From NCBI RefSeq assembly GCF_003711515.1, contig NW_021167084.1, positions 2,397,932 to 2,461,931 of the forward strand: a stretch of 64,000 nt of DNA. Direction: 5' to 3'. Of the stretch, positions 44,632 to 55,532 are shown one piece after another. The position numbers and the translations under genes were made by a program. Position 1 is the first letter of the stretch. Each line of letters begins with the position of its first letter. The stretch is from Sodiomyces alkalinus F11. Its lineage: Eukaryota; Ascomycota; Sordariomycetes; Glomerellales; Plectosphaerellaceae. The notes under the pieces are model-generated. The model worked only from the letters and a program-made list of their open reading frames with translations. It did no database searches and had not been told where the DNA came from.

Positions 44632-45582
44632 ATGTCGGCTTCCAAAAGATTAGTGGTATGCGGAGGTAGCGGGTTTTTGGGGTCCAGGATATGCAAGTAC
44701 GCCGTCCAGAGAGGCTGGGACGTCACGTCCATTAGGTGAGTGAGCTGCTCTCAGGTCTCCCTTGCTCTGTACCTACCTTATGAATGGGATCTGACCCGTT
44801 TCTACAGCCGATCCGGCCAGCCTAAATGGGAAACAGTGACATCGTCGGCCTCGCCACCTTCATGGGCCCATAAAGTGTCCTGGGAGCGCGCCGACATACT
44901 ACGCCCGGCAACCTATGGCCCCTTGCTCAAGACGGCCGACTATGTTGTCCACAGCATGGGCATCTTGCTCGAGGCCGATTACAAGGGCGTCGTCTCCGGT
45001 CGTGAATCCCCGATTACCGGCCTCCGCAAGGCGTTCGGCCCCGTCGATCCGGACCGCGGCATCAAACGACCACTCGACCAGAAGGCCGGTGAGGAGGTCC
45101 TGACCCCGCCGAATCCGGCCGACCAGTTCACCTACGAAATCATGAACCGCGACAGCGCCGTCATGCTCGCCAAGCAGGCCGCCGCCGAAGACACAAAAGC
45201 CTTCGCCTTCATCTCCGCCGCCGCCGGGGCCCCCATCCTCCCCTCCCGGTACATCACCACGAAGCGCGAGGCGGAACAAACCATCGCCTCCGAATTCCCC
45301 CGCATGCGTGGCATCTTCATGCGGCCTCCCTTCATGTACGACTCCTCCCGCAAGTTTACCTTGCCCGTGGCTGCCATGGCTGGCGCAGGGAATCTCTTCA
45401 ACACCGTGACGAGAGGCGTCTTTGGCGGCTTCATGGGCGCCGCGGCCACGAAACCGCTGCCTGTGGAGACGGTTGCCCAAGCCGTCGTGGAAGCTCTGGA
45501 GGACGAAAACGTAAAGGGCCCGGTTGAGGTACCCCAGATTGAGGAGCTGGCTAAGAAGTCGTGGAGGAAAAACATGCTGTGA
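44632..45582 (+). CDS. COQ11: Coq11-like NAD(P)-binding atypical SDR, ubiquinone biosynthesis
   Basis: Exons 44632..44735 and 44808..45582, phase 2, 292 aa; intron 72 bp (GTGAGT donor, CTACAG acceptor). Seen: RLVVCGGSGFLGSRICKYA, a Rossmann GGxGFxG nucleotide-binding loop at the N terminus; DVTSISRSG spanning the junction; ADYVVHSMG; YITTKREAE, which has the SDR YxxxK arrangement; RPPFMYD. This matches the NDUFA9-like atypical SDR group of yeast Coq11 (YLR290C). Known: Coq11 associates with the mitochondrial CoQ synthome and modulates Q biosynthesis. Frame upstream of the ATG stays open with an Arg/Ser-rich presequence-like composition but has only a TTG at 44527, so the ATG at 44632 is preferred. 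Converges on SYF2 with 208 bp between. Confidence 0.88.
44736..44807 (+). other. Intron of COQ11
   Basis: GTGAGT donor, TTTCTACAG acceptor, with ATCTGACCC as branch-site candidate. Junction gives SISRSGQPKWE. Confidence 0.88.
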
Positions 45583-45790
45583 GCAAAATTAAGGGGGTTC
45601 TTTCTTTCTCTTCATTTGACGCTTTATCTATTGTACTATAGTTCGCACGGCCCCATTCGGTAGACTGTACCACCACGAAAACCTCGCAATACCTCGCAAA
45701 ACGCCGTAGCCAAGAATATCCCATTACTGCTGGTAGGATACAGCCATGCAACAAAACCTGAATGCCCTCCGTCCTGACCTTTGCCCGTCA

Positions 45791-46786
45791 TCAAATCATG
45801 GTGCCCCGCTCGAAACTGTCCCGAATCTCCGTGGTATATTTGTTGTAAAACCGTGCGAGCTTCTGGTTGAACTGCTTGTTCTTGTCGTTGATGTACGTGA
45901 CATCTCCGTCGTCCCCGTCCTTGGCCATCCGCTCGCGCCTCTTCTTGAGACGTGCCTCCTCCGCCTTGCGCAAGTCGGCCACGAGGCGGTCCACATCCGC
46001 CCTGTCCGGCTTGTTCTGGGCAAACGTGGTCGAATCCGCAGTCGAGTAGAACGACCCGTCCTTGTCGATGGCGATGAGCTCGCCGTCCTCCGTCTCCACG
46101 ATGTCCAGCCCGCCCGACGCCGCCGCGCGCTCGATGGCCGCCATCTTGTCCTTCGCGTAGCGTTCCATGTTCGGGGTGACGTGCTTGAGCTGGGCCTTGT
46201 ACATCTTGTTGGCCTCGGCGTGGTAGTCGGCGAACGCCGTGTTGTCGCGGTGCGCCGCCTTCTTCTCGAGCCGCCTGTCCCACTTCTCGCTCTCCTCGAC
46301 CGTCCAGTCCCACGCCCGCTTGCGCTCAAAGTCGCCCCCGGCATCTTCAATGTCCGCCTTGAGCAGCTTGTGCGAGGCGATGGCCCGCCGGCGGTTGAGG
46401 GCCGTCAGCTGACTGGGGTCGGTCGCGACGCGCTGCGCCTCCCGCGTCGCTTCTTTGAAGTTTTGTTCCGTCGAGCTCTTTGCCCGGGCTTGGAGGGCCT
46501 TGAAGCGGGCTAGGCGGTCTTGTGCTTTTGTTGCCGGGTCGTCGTTGGTGGATGTGGACGATTCGCCTCCAGTGGCTGCTGCATCAACTGGTGGCGCATC
46601 TGCGTCGGTATTTGAGGCTCCTGTGTCGACCTCTTTCTTCGTTTCGTTGTCCTTGTCGTTGAGATCCGAGCTATCGCCACCGGTCACGGCGTCCTGGGCC
46701 TTCTGTTGGTCTATTGTCGAGGCTGCATCCAGTGCTTTCTCCGCCTTGGCGGCGGCCCGAGTCTTCCGCTTCTTTGCTGGGGGCAT
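45791..46786 (-). CDS. SYF2: Pre-mRNA-splicing factor Syf2
   Basis: Single exon, 331 aa. Start at the ATG giving MPPAKKRKTRAAAK; the open frame further upstream has only a TTG. Seen: basic nuclear-type N terminus, a Ser/Asp/Thr-rich acidic region (about 30-90), then the SYF2 domain: RLARFKALQARAKSS, ATREAQRV, KRAWDWTVEESEKWDRRLEKK, and the most conserved C-terminal block FNQKLARFYNKYTTEIRDSFERGT. Known: component of the NineTeen/Prp19-associated complex (with Cef1, Clf1, Isy1) in the spliceosome, influencing splicing and cell-cycle progression. Divergent from the gene at 47198 with about 410 bp between. Complete by domain order. Confidence 0.95.
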   Translation of the reverse strand: MPPAKKRKTRAAAKAEKALDAASTIDQQKAQDAVTGGDSSDLNDKDNETKKEVDTGASNTDADAPPVDAAATGGESSTSTNDDPATKAQDRLARFKALQARAKSSTEQNFKEATREAQRVATDPSQLTALNRRRAIASHKLLKADIEDAGGDFERKRAWDWTVEESEKWDRRLEKKAAHRDNTAFADYHAEANKMYKAQLKHVTPNMERYAKDKMAAIERAAASGGLDIVETEDGELIAIDKDGSFYSTADSTTFAQNKPDRADVDRLVADLRKAEEARLKKRRERMAKDGDDGDVTYINDKNKQFNQKLARFYNKYTTEIRDSFERGTMI

Positions 46787-47197
46787 TGTGTGCTTCTGAA
46801 ATTTCGACTGCAACTATTCGTATGGTAAAGTGATTTTGATGTTCATAGAAATGCGGTTGATAAGCGCTGCGAGATCGTTGTTGACATGAACGGCGTCGTG
46901 GTTTGAGAGGTTAGTTTCTTGGAAGAGGTACCAAGATGGCAGACGTGAGACTTTCGTCAGCGTCTTCTAACCGGCTGACTAAAAGTGGCTTGGCACCTCT
47001 TTCCTAGTCATCCTCCACGTGATTTCCCTCCACAAGAACCTACTACTATCACGTCCCCCTGTCGTCGCTCTCACTTCGCAAACCCGGTCAACGGAATTGA
47101 ATGGAACATTTGATTAGACTGTGAAATGTTTTCGCGATACCGCTTTTCTTTGTGATGAACTGAGCCATGGGACTTAGAACCTTGCATTACTTCCACA
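46787..47197. promoter_or_regulatory. Divergent promoter region SYF2 / hypothetical mitochondrial protein
   Basis: 411 bp between start codons on opposite strands. No long open frame. Nothing distinctive beyond mixed composition. Confidence 0.5.
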
Positions 47198-48334
47198 ATG
47201 CGACCCCCAGGCCTTCCTAGGGCGGGCCACGTCCAGGTCGCGAGCTTCCACTCTTCACAGCACCTTCTCATGCCCCGTCGCGGAACTTCACGTTCGGGAC
47301 GCATCGCCCTCAGCCCTTGGAAACCGCGACAACCGGCCCCCACACCTCCGTCGTGGAAACCATTTGCGGCGTCGAACTTGCTGCTTGACCTCGACGCGTA
47401 CGAAAGCAAGCATGTGCGACCCTACGATGAATCGGACGAGGCCCGTCACAAGGACAATTGGGCTACGAACCCCACGCGTGACGCCCTCAAGCGAGCCGCC
47501 TATGAGTTCAAGCCGGTCTTCAAGTTGGCGCAGTCCAAGTTCGCCAGCGTCACGGGCGATCAGAGCTCCCGGAAGTGGCGCGTCAACGACCTAGACATCA
47601 TGACGGCCGCCGTTCTGGGGCTCCCGACCCAACCCGAACCCGCGAGGCACGCTACCGAAAACGCAGACCCGCAGGGCCCCGACGCGGATCCACAGGCGCG
47701 GCGCGCTCTCCGGGTGGTCCTCCGGCAGAACGCCATCCCTACCACCGCGTCTAGGGACGAAGAGCGTCTCCTAGACTGGCTGCTGCACCGGCAATCGCAA
47801 ATCGCACCCAAGACGTACCCGGACGCGGCGTCCCTGCAGGAACGGCTGGGTCCGCAAGGCGAGGGGGTCCACTGGCCGGACTTCTTCCGATGGAGGCGAC
47901 TCGTCGTCTCGGCCATGGAAACGGAGGCCGGGCTCGTCGCGCTGAGCGCGTCCACGGAGCAACTTGCCGAGGCCATCATGGCCCTCACGACGGGCGCCGA
48001 AGATGGTCTCCAGCTCCTGGAGTTCATGCACAACCTCCGCATACGGCTCGCGGGCGCTGGCGTGGAGCTGGGCTCGCATCTGTGCGGACTGGGTCTCGTC
48101 TTGTCCGCCCATGCCCGTGAGCTGGAGGCCATGCGGAAGTATCTCCATATCGGCCTGGCGGCGGGTTACTGGGGCGTCCAAGCCCACGTCGAGTTGGACC
48201 CTTGGTCTGACGAGTTCTTGAGCCGCCTACCTACGGCTCTCGTCGTAGACAAAGCCGGCCTGGTGAGCGTCCATCGCAGCCTAGAGAGCCTGAAATCTCT
48301 CATTGTTGAGGAATTTCATCGGACGACTGATTAG
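47198..48334 (+). CDS. Hypothetical protein, probably mitochondrial
   Basis: Single exon, 378 aa, ATG at 47198. I do not recognise a family. Seen: the first 55 residues are rich in Arg, Ser, Pro and His with no acidic residue (MRPPGLPRAGHVQVASFHSS, RRGTSRSGRIALSPWKPRQ), the look of a mitochondrial presequence. A charged middle follows (YESKHVRPYDESDEARHKDN), then alternating amphipathic helices (DLDIMTAAVLGL, LEFMHNLRIRLAGAGVELG, LCGLGLVLSAHARELEAM, KYLHIGLAAGYWGVQAHVE), which could be helical repeats of PPR/TPR type. Composition is coding-like over the whole length and the neighbours are conserved genes, so I consider it real. A role in mitochondrial RNA or translation is possible, but only inference from targeting and helical layout. 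Confidence 0.7.
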   Translation: MRPPGLPRAGHVQVASFHSSQHLLMPRRGTSRSGRIALSPWKPRQPAPTPPSWKPFAASNLLLDLDAYESKHVRPYDESDEARHKDNWATNPTRDALKRAAYEFKPVFKLAQSKFASVTGDQSSRKWRVNDLDIMTAAVLGLPTQPEPARHATENADPQGPDADPQARRALRVVLRQNAIPTTASRDEERLLDWLLHRQSQIAPKTYPDAASLQERLGPQGEGVHWPDFFRWRRLVVSAMETEAGLVALSASTEQLAEAIMALTTGAEDGLQLLEFMHNLRIRLAGAGVELGSHLCGLGLVLSAHARELEAMRKYLHIGLAAGYWGVQAHVELDPWSDEFLSRLPTALVVDKAGLVSVHRSLESLKSLIVEEFHRTTD

Positions 48335-51132
48335 AGCTTGGGGGGGCGTCTGATATCGATGAGTACACTGCGGGAAGAAGACGGATGACTATATACCCAA
48401 CGGCTTTGGGCCGGCATTTTTACACGAATTGAGCGTGTTTTGACGGATACCCATGATCACCCGTCTCATCTGCTTGGTCCCATCATCATCTACTCGTCGT
48501 GCAATTCTTACGGTCGCACTATCTCGTGAAGCTGCTGCTCCTGACCATTCGAGGAGTAACCTAGCAAATCAAGAAAAGACTCTCGTCGATGCGCTGGTGA
48601 TCCTAGTTCAGCTTCTTCATATTCTGGTACCAATAGCGACCTGCCAGTCCTCAACAACAGAAACCGAACATTGGGTTGACAGACACAGCTGCGACTCGCG
48701 CGCGAGCGGCATTGTGGACTCAGAAGGTGTTCCACTAAGGACGAGCGCCTCGACGTGGCTTGTTTTAATCTTTCCTGTCAGGGAAATGGGTACCACTTCT
48801 TCTTTCCGTCGGTATGCCGTACATCTGTGAGGGTCTTCAAGGTTAACGTCAAGTATGGGACTGCAGTGCTGGTAGGAAGTGAGGCAATCGACAGAGGCTA
48901 CCACGTGGGAATGAGACAATGACATCCCTCGTGGACGACGGGAAGCCATGCAGAGCTGGAATGTAGACTACCTTTGGTGAAAGCAGCTTACAGGGTACAC
49001 GCCTCAACCTACTCAAGTTCCCCTTACAGATACACGATGCCTTGGCATGGGAAATAGCGTCAGGTTAAGATAGACTTGGGGAATTCTTCAACAGTCAATA
49101 GCTCTAAGTCTCGGAGGGTGTTGAAAGTGACGATGGCTCACGTAGCATGGATAAAACGATCCGCGGCGGTTGTAGGTTCAGCGTGCAAGACGATAGGAGT
49201 CGCTAATCACTTCCTAGACATGCCAAGTTTGAGAATAGCTTTCTGCGGGGGGTCATATTCTGCAGTCGACTCGATCTGGTATCCGCCCGTAGGGTCCGCT
49301 GTGAATCGGCCGTGGAATTATAAGGGTAGGATTATGATATCACAGGCTGTTCCAGGTGTTTCTCCGGTGCATCCGAGAATGGACCCTGATGTCGGTCGGC
49401 AGTCAGGAGTATGTTGTATGTATGTATGTATGTGACAATGTGTTGTGTATGTATGTGCTCTATGTATGTGGCTCTCTCGAAATGAGCACCGGGCCCAAAT
49501 CAAGGAAGGGGGGCGTTGATGTGTTTGACAAGTCGCAGGACCCAGTTATGCCGGGTGCTCTCGGCCCTCTCCTCTTCCCACCTACAGGCTACGAAATAGG
49601 CAGGCTTGCTGTCTTGCATTGGCTCGCCGGCCACCTGCCCTCCTGGCTTTGTCGGGAATTGTCGACGAAGTGGTTGAATCTGTGTGTATCGCTGTGTATG
49701 GCTTGAAAGAGGGTGGGGAATATGTCGGAGCGTTATCTTCGCCGTGTCCTCCATTCAGGCGATGCCGGATGTATCGAGGGTTGACTTGACGGTTGACTCA
49801 CTCCCGTCTGCCCCAACTTGACTTGACGCCCGATGTTATCCGAAAAGAAGGTGGGATGTTGCCTATTTTAACACCGCTAAAGTAGTCTAGCCGTACGGAA
49901 AGGTGATAAGCTTTGCTTAGATCCGGTGAACTTGAGCCTGGAATGTACACTTTAAAAAGATGCCAGGGGTCCATTAATTCTGCGCCCGCCGTCTATCGCG
50001 AATGCGCTCGCTCCTCAGATATCGCCAAGCCGTACTCCGTACCTTATGTAGGTCGTCGTCTCTCGTGCGGGCGCATCGACGGCTTAACGGGAGTCACGAG
50101 GGATGTAATTCGCCATGGCTGTGTCCCCCATTCAAAAGGAGACAGCAGACAACCCAGTAAGATGGGTAGTGGCGTACTTGTTGATTATCGTGTCATTGAC
50201 TCGGCTTCCGAGACGGGGACCCGATCAAGTCGCAATCCGCCGCCACTGCATGAAGCTGGCTTTACGTGGTATCCGCACAGAAATAGATTGGGATAACCCT
50301 CGACGGACCCCCACGATGGCAACTTCTTCTGCATCAGAGCAGAATCCGTATGGCATTGGGTGACGGTGTGCATGGATGACTTGTAGGAAATCATCGTATC
50401 GTGGGGAAGTCAGGGGGGGAAGCCACAAGTGTCGTCGCATAGCCCGTCGGCTTAATATGTACGATGTATGAACTGTAACCACACAGGTAGGTGGTGAGAG
50501 ATGATATTCAGCGTTATTTCCCAGGGAGCCCCCCCAGGCCCCACAGCCCCCCCACGCTCTCACGGCCGACCGAGGACCCCCTGGACACGCAAGATGCGAG
50601 GAAGTTCATAGATGAGTTTATTATTGCCGAAGAAAGGCGATTACCAGAAAAGAGAACTCACGTGAAGATCGTTTTTGGCATTCATTCCGCAAAAGGAAAA
50701 CTACCTTACCAAATACCGTAACCCGTAGCCTGTAGGCCCAAACGGAACAGGTAATCCGGTCTCATAGCCCAAGAATCAGTATGTGGCGTTCTGTAAAGCT
50801 CCGTCACAGGATACCTATAGTGGGTGAGCAATAATTTCGGTATATTTTAAAGATCCGGTGATTCGTTACTTTTGCAATATACTATGGGTTTTGCCCTAAT
50901 AGAAAAGTGTTCCCCAAAAGGTTCGAAGCATTCTACTTTAGGTTATCCCGAAACTTTTGCTCACTCACTGGTAATCTGCTACAGGTGTATGTCCCTGCAA
51001 ACCTGGGCCCAAGCCCGCCGTGATACCCTAAAGAGCCCTAAACCTAAACTTGCCCTCCTGAAAGCATCCGCCCCCCTGACATGTGAGCATCCGCAACCAG
51101 TCGACCAACTGATGCGGATTTGCATTTGCTGT
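48335..51132. other. Gene-poor region (2.8 kb)
   Basis: No recognisable gene on either strand. It includes a (GTAT)n-like tract at 49413-49465 (GTATGTATGTATGT), GTACTCCGTAC at 50032-50042, a run of C near 50530-50550, and several AT-rich patches (50800-50890). Open frames below 180 codons, overlapping and without domains. Confidence 0.5.
49413..49465. repeat. GTAT tetranucleotide repeat
   Basis: Interrupted tandem GTAT/TATG units with two GTG breaks, in non-coding sequence. Ordinary microsatellite. Confidence 0.8.
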
Positions 51133-51363
51133 CTATATCCCCTTGGGCCCGTAGATTTTTCCGGATTTTATGACAAACCGTTTTTTGAGTGCCTTGCCGT
51201 GTTCGTTTGCGCGGAGCACAGGCTCGGCCCTCAGCATCCGGTCCTCGAGGGTCTGTCCAGGCTGCATAAGGATGCGATTGCTGCCCGGCGGTGGGGGGAG
51301 GGCGCCAACCATAGCTGCCATCACCAGGGTGATAAGGAACGCGAGGGATTGACTAGGACGCAT
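51133..51363 (-). CDS. Small secreted protein with a Kex2-type site (putative peptide precursor)
   Basis: Single exon, 76 aa, ATG at 51363, TAG stop at 51133. Seen: a clear N-terminal signal peptide (MRPSQSLAFLITLVMAAMVG with cleavage likely after ALA/GAL), a Pro-rich start of the mature protein (LPPPPGSN), and near the C terminus LKKR followed by the last 14 residues FVIKSGKIYGPKGI. Lys-Lys-Arg is a strong Kex2 site, so a 14-residue basic peptide could be released. No Cys, so not a disulfide-rich effector. About 130-170 bp upstream on its strand lie TATATATGAAGAC and GATATATACG, TATA-like. The family is unknown to me; it is isolated in a gene-poor stretch, as lineage-specific secreted proteins often are. 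It could still be a chance frame, though signal peptide plus TATA makes that less likely. Confidence 0.5.
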   Translation of the reverse strand: MRPSQSLAFLITLVMAAMVGALPPPPGSNRILMQPGQTLEDRMLRAEPVLRANEHGKALKKRFVIKSGKIYGPKGI

Positions 51364-54300
51364 GTTGATTGTGGTTTCGTCGGTGCGGTAAAGTGATGGT
51401 GGCGATAGTGATATCTGCAGTGATTAGGGGGGTTATTCTGGTAGTGCTAGCGATAGCGGTGCTATATTGTGAGAGCGGATGGGATGCAAGTGTTGAAATC
51501 AAGGAGTTACGTATATATCCCAATCTTTTTCGTCTTCATATATAAGCATTAAAGCAGCACTTCGGACACGATCGACTTGTTAATACGAAGAAGTTGGGCG
51601 TTCGGGATTGTCCTCAATATCCAACTCGCTCGTTCTCATCTTCAGCCACATCATCAAAGACGACACGGGCGCACAATTGGAGGGCCGAAACCGGCTCCAG
51701 TGGGTGTCGCTATAATTTTAGCGCTCGTCATTCTCTTTGCATCTTGCGAACTACACGTGTACATGTAGTCGAGTCGACCAGGCCGAGAACGAAAGAAAGA
51801 AACATAATACCTCAAGGTATGTACAGAAACAAGAAAGACTAAAAATCTAGCCGTCCGTATAGCACTCCGACCGCCAATCACGCAATTCAGCTGAGACATC
51901 TTCCCGTCCTGGCTGAGGTTAGGCTAACCCACCCCTACCTTATTGAGGAGTGTTCGCTGTTCGCTGCGGAGCGAAGCAAGTTGGGTAAGTACGGATAGCC
52001 CTCAAGGTTTGTTTCCTCTTTACTTCGGAGCCCATCGGAGTGGACAATGGGCAAGAGGGTCGATGCTGCTGGTTAGTCTTCCTGTCGTACACCGCAAAAC
52101 TCTTCGTTGCATGCACACGGCGAGCACCTTGATGACAGCATGGGTGTTTGTTGGATCAAGTACTGCATAGCATGCATGGCATGCCATCAGGGTAGTAAAA
52201 GGGGGGGAAGGCCAGATGTCGGGGGAAAGGTAATAGAAGTGCAAATTACCTACGTGGCTGGCAATGTACGACATCAGGTCGGATGCTGTTGTGTGATGTC
52301 TTCTGCCCGGTGTTTAGCGGTCGGATCAAGTTCGGTCGGTTAATCGGGAGTTAATTATCTGAATGTTTGGTCACGTAACCAATCGACTAATCGATGCGAA
52401 GAGCAAATGAAGTTGTTGATCTGTCTCTCCCCTCTCCTGGTGCCTGGCAAGACGCTAGATCTGCGCTAATCTTGGGGTAAAAAAAGGGGCTCTTATTAAG
52501 GTACCTAACAAGGTATGAACCAGGGCCATGAGTGAATATTCGTAATCCCTGACGTTATTAATTAATGGCCTCACCCAGATCCCGCTCCTACTTTGACCTT
52601 TTTTTCTGACGGATCCCTTGCACGAAGACCTTCCTGCGTTTCATAAGCTGCGCCGTCTTGGTCCATTATGCCTTATGCCTGGGTGCCTGCATGAAAGCTT
52701 TCTTCCAGAACAGCCGAACGGCCAGTGAACATTCCTACCTTACGAAGTAAGGTACTTCGTAACCCGTGCAGACAGCAGAGGTACGCATACACTGATTGGT
52801 ACCTTATGTACCTGACCTAAGGTACCTATGTTACATTAGGTAAGGTAAGGTACTTGTTTTGGGGGGGATGGGGGAAGATTGCATCATCTCTGGCCCATCG
52901 CACCTACTCCGTAGAAGTCGGAGACACCTCCCTGCCTTTGCTAAGGTCTAGGTCCAATGAAAGACGCATAGATGCCTGGAGCCTTTACGTTGTAATTACT
53001 TCGTACATGACAGCGCAGCTTCAGTGTACCTACACGTACACATACACAGTACGGGTCGGCGAAATAATGCAATACCCAATACCTAACAGAAACATAAGCA
53101 CACATAGGTCAATGAGCAGAGGCAAGTCAGTCCATTTTAAAGCACCACTCGTCCCCCGACATATTTCAGATAGCAGCTTCACATTCAGGGCCAGCGCTAC
53201 GATCCAGTTTTTCCTCCAAAATTTCCGACTCGCTCCCCTCTCGCTCCCACTCTCATACCTTAGTGAAGCCACTGTACCGACGGACGGGGACCACGGCCAC
53301 CTTCCTATTCCCATTACGTGCACATACTACTTCCATGCAGGCGGAAAGGTCATAACGCAGTCGACGCGCGCACACACATCATATATCATCCTTGGCATCT
53401 TGTTGCTGGTGGGTGTTACCTCCCGCCACCTGCACCCTCCCAAGGCTTCCCAAGCACCCCGCCTTTTGCAAGGACAGGGATTTTCCAGACTGGTCACAGA
53501 TCTTGAAGCAGTAGCGGAGTACAACGTACGTTGTACGGCTATGTGTCTGATAGGCCATATCCTTGAAGCTTCGAAGCACAGTGCCAGCCCGTCGACATCA
53601 GCGAAACACAGCCTTTCGACACATTGACAAAGCTGGATGTACATATTTGTATATCTAGCAACCCTTTCCCAGGTCTGCCGCATCTTGCGACGAGGAAGCC
53701 TGAGAAACGTGACTCTCGGCTGCCTTTTCGACCGTTCACTTCGTCCTCGTTTCTTGTCAGATCGCTTCCGAATATCCTTTCATTCCGTGGCCCAAGTCGA
53801 CTCGACGGACGGGCTTTGGACAACCAAAAAGAAAAGAGAAGGAAAAGACAAAGAAAAGAGAAAGAGGAAAAAAACTCTCTCCCTCGCTCTCCCCTTGTTC
53901 ATTGAGGGCTTTCATCGATCTGCTTTACCGGTCCTCCCCTGTATCTGCCGGATCCGGTTCGCCCAACACCCCCACGTTGCTCCCTTCGTACCGAAAGCGA
54001 ACTTACAACGATACCGGGCAACGTCTCGGTCTGTCCACGAATACGCATCTCGGCAGTTGGCACCCAAGATCAAGTTACGGATACTTGATCCCACCCCTCG
54101 TCGTCCTATCGTGATCCCCAGGGTTTGGAGATCATACGAGCGAGCGTATCCACACGGGAACGGTGACGCATCCAGGCACGACTAACCAGTCATTCGCCAA
54201 GGTGACCCCAGGGACAGCTGTTGATTGGGCCCTCACTGCGGAGTAGAGCCCACTAGCACGACCCCCTGGACCCCAGTCAGCCCAGTGAAGGGAAGGGTCC

Positions 54301-55532
54301 GCTTTCGGCGCCGACCGGTCAAACCCCGACCGACCCTGATAGCAAAGCTATTAACGTACCTTGCCCGCTTCGCTTTTCGTTAAGTTGCGGTTGAGGCTCG
54401 CCCTTATCGTAACTCCGTCCATCAGATCAGCACGGCACCCTAAAATTCTCTGGACCACGCAGCCCCGCCACGCCGTGCTGCTCATCGCCTAACACATCCG
54501 TGTACATATTCGCACTATTATCACTTACACGATCCACCCTGACTGAGGTGGTCGATCGACCAGCTTCACCAATCGATCGTCGGCGTGACACCACTCTGTT
54601 GTTGTGTTGGGCTCTCTATCTCTTCCCCATCCCCTTTCGCTCAATCCTCTTACACGACGTCGATCACTAGTTTTACGGGCTTTCCCCTTGCTTGCTTCTC
54701 ATTCCACTCTCCCATTCGTATTTCTATTATCCCCATTGCCCTCACGCTTTGGCCTCCAGCCCGCAGAGCACCACCATTCTGTCACTTCATCAGTTCGGCC
54801 AATTATTCCTTTCAACCCCACCAGAGGAGTCGCCAACACCTGCGCCACGGCCACGACAACCGTCAGCAACCCACTGCACCAACCACGAGGATCAGAGCTC
54901 TAGGCTCTTTGGTTCATCGAAAAGGAAAATTTTCACTGCGTCACACCATCCACATCCCATACCGCAATTGGCCAGTCAGCGACCAGGCTGCCTCCCTGGG
55001 CTCTTGGGGGGAAACCACACACCATATCCTGCAGCCAACCAACCCATTCCTTCAACGACACGCCGAAGAAAGGAAACCCCCCCCCCCCCCCCCAAGACGC
55101 ACAAACGCTCGCATCTGCAAGCGATAGTTACCTTGGACGACTACAGCTCGGTTATTCCGGAAAGAATTTCCGTCCTCTTCATATTCGCTGTTCTACCCTC
55201 ACCCATTTTTCACACACTTCTTTCTCCTTCGTACGAATTCGCTTGACAGGAAGAATCCTGCTTTGCTCGCCCTCTATATCTCCTCGACTTTTATCTCACT
55301 TTGCTGTGCAGTATTCCGCACCATCGGCTAGCAGACTAGTTACCTTTCCGGTCCCTGGACGACCATCCAACGTACCTCAATAAACCCCGTCTTTTCCTGG
55401 GTTTCCCATCGACTTTAGGACATTCAACCGGCCGGAGAGAGGGCCTCCCCTCCCCCTCAAAATTGGGCTTGCCTACTCTTCTGCCGTCATTTATCATCCA
55501 ACTGTCGCAGAGTCCGACAGTCGCCGCCACCA
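51364..55532. other. Gene-poor region (4.2 kb), including the likely leader of the ECL1-type gene
   Basis: No supportable gene. It contains the perfect inverted repeat at 52740-52762, a cluster of GGTACCT/AGGTACC words (52797-52855), a purine-rich stretch (53826-53872), pyrimidine-rich sequence from about 54580 to 55530 and a C run of 17 at 55077-55093. Frames such as 54692-55246 are Pro/Ser/His-rich and look like translated leader sequence, not protein. Confidence 0.5.
52740..52762. repeat. Perfect inverted repeat TTACGAAGTA-AGG-TACTTCGTAA
   Basis: Two 10-base arms that are exact reverse complements, 3-base spacer. It stands in a TACC/GGTA-rich non-coding area. Could form a short hairpin or be a dyad protein site; no gene is close. 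Confidence 0.85.

Noticed and set aside
54692..55246. 184-codon Pro/His/Ser-rich frame upstream of the ECL1-type gene
   Set aside because: Reads pyrimidine-rich DNA; no conserved segment and no splice junction leading into the downstream gene. More likely transcribed leader.
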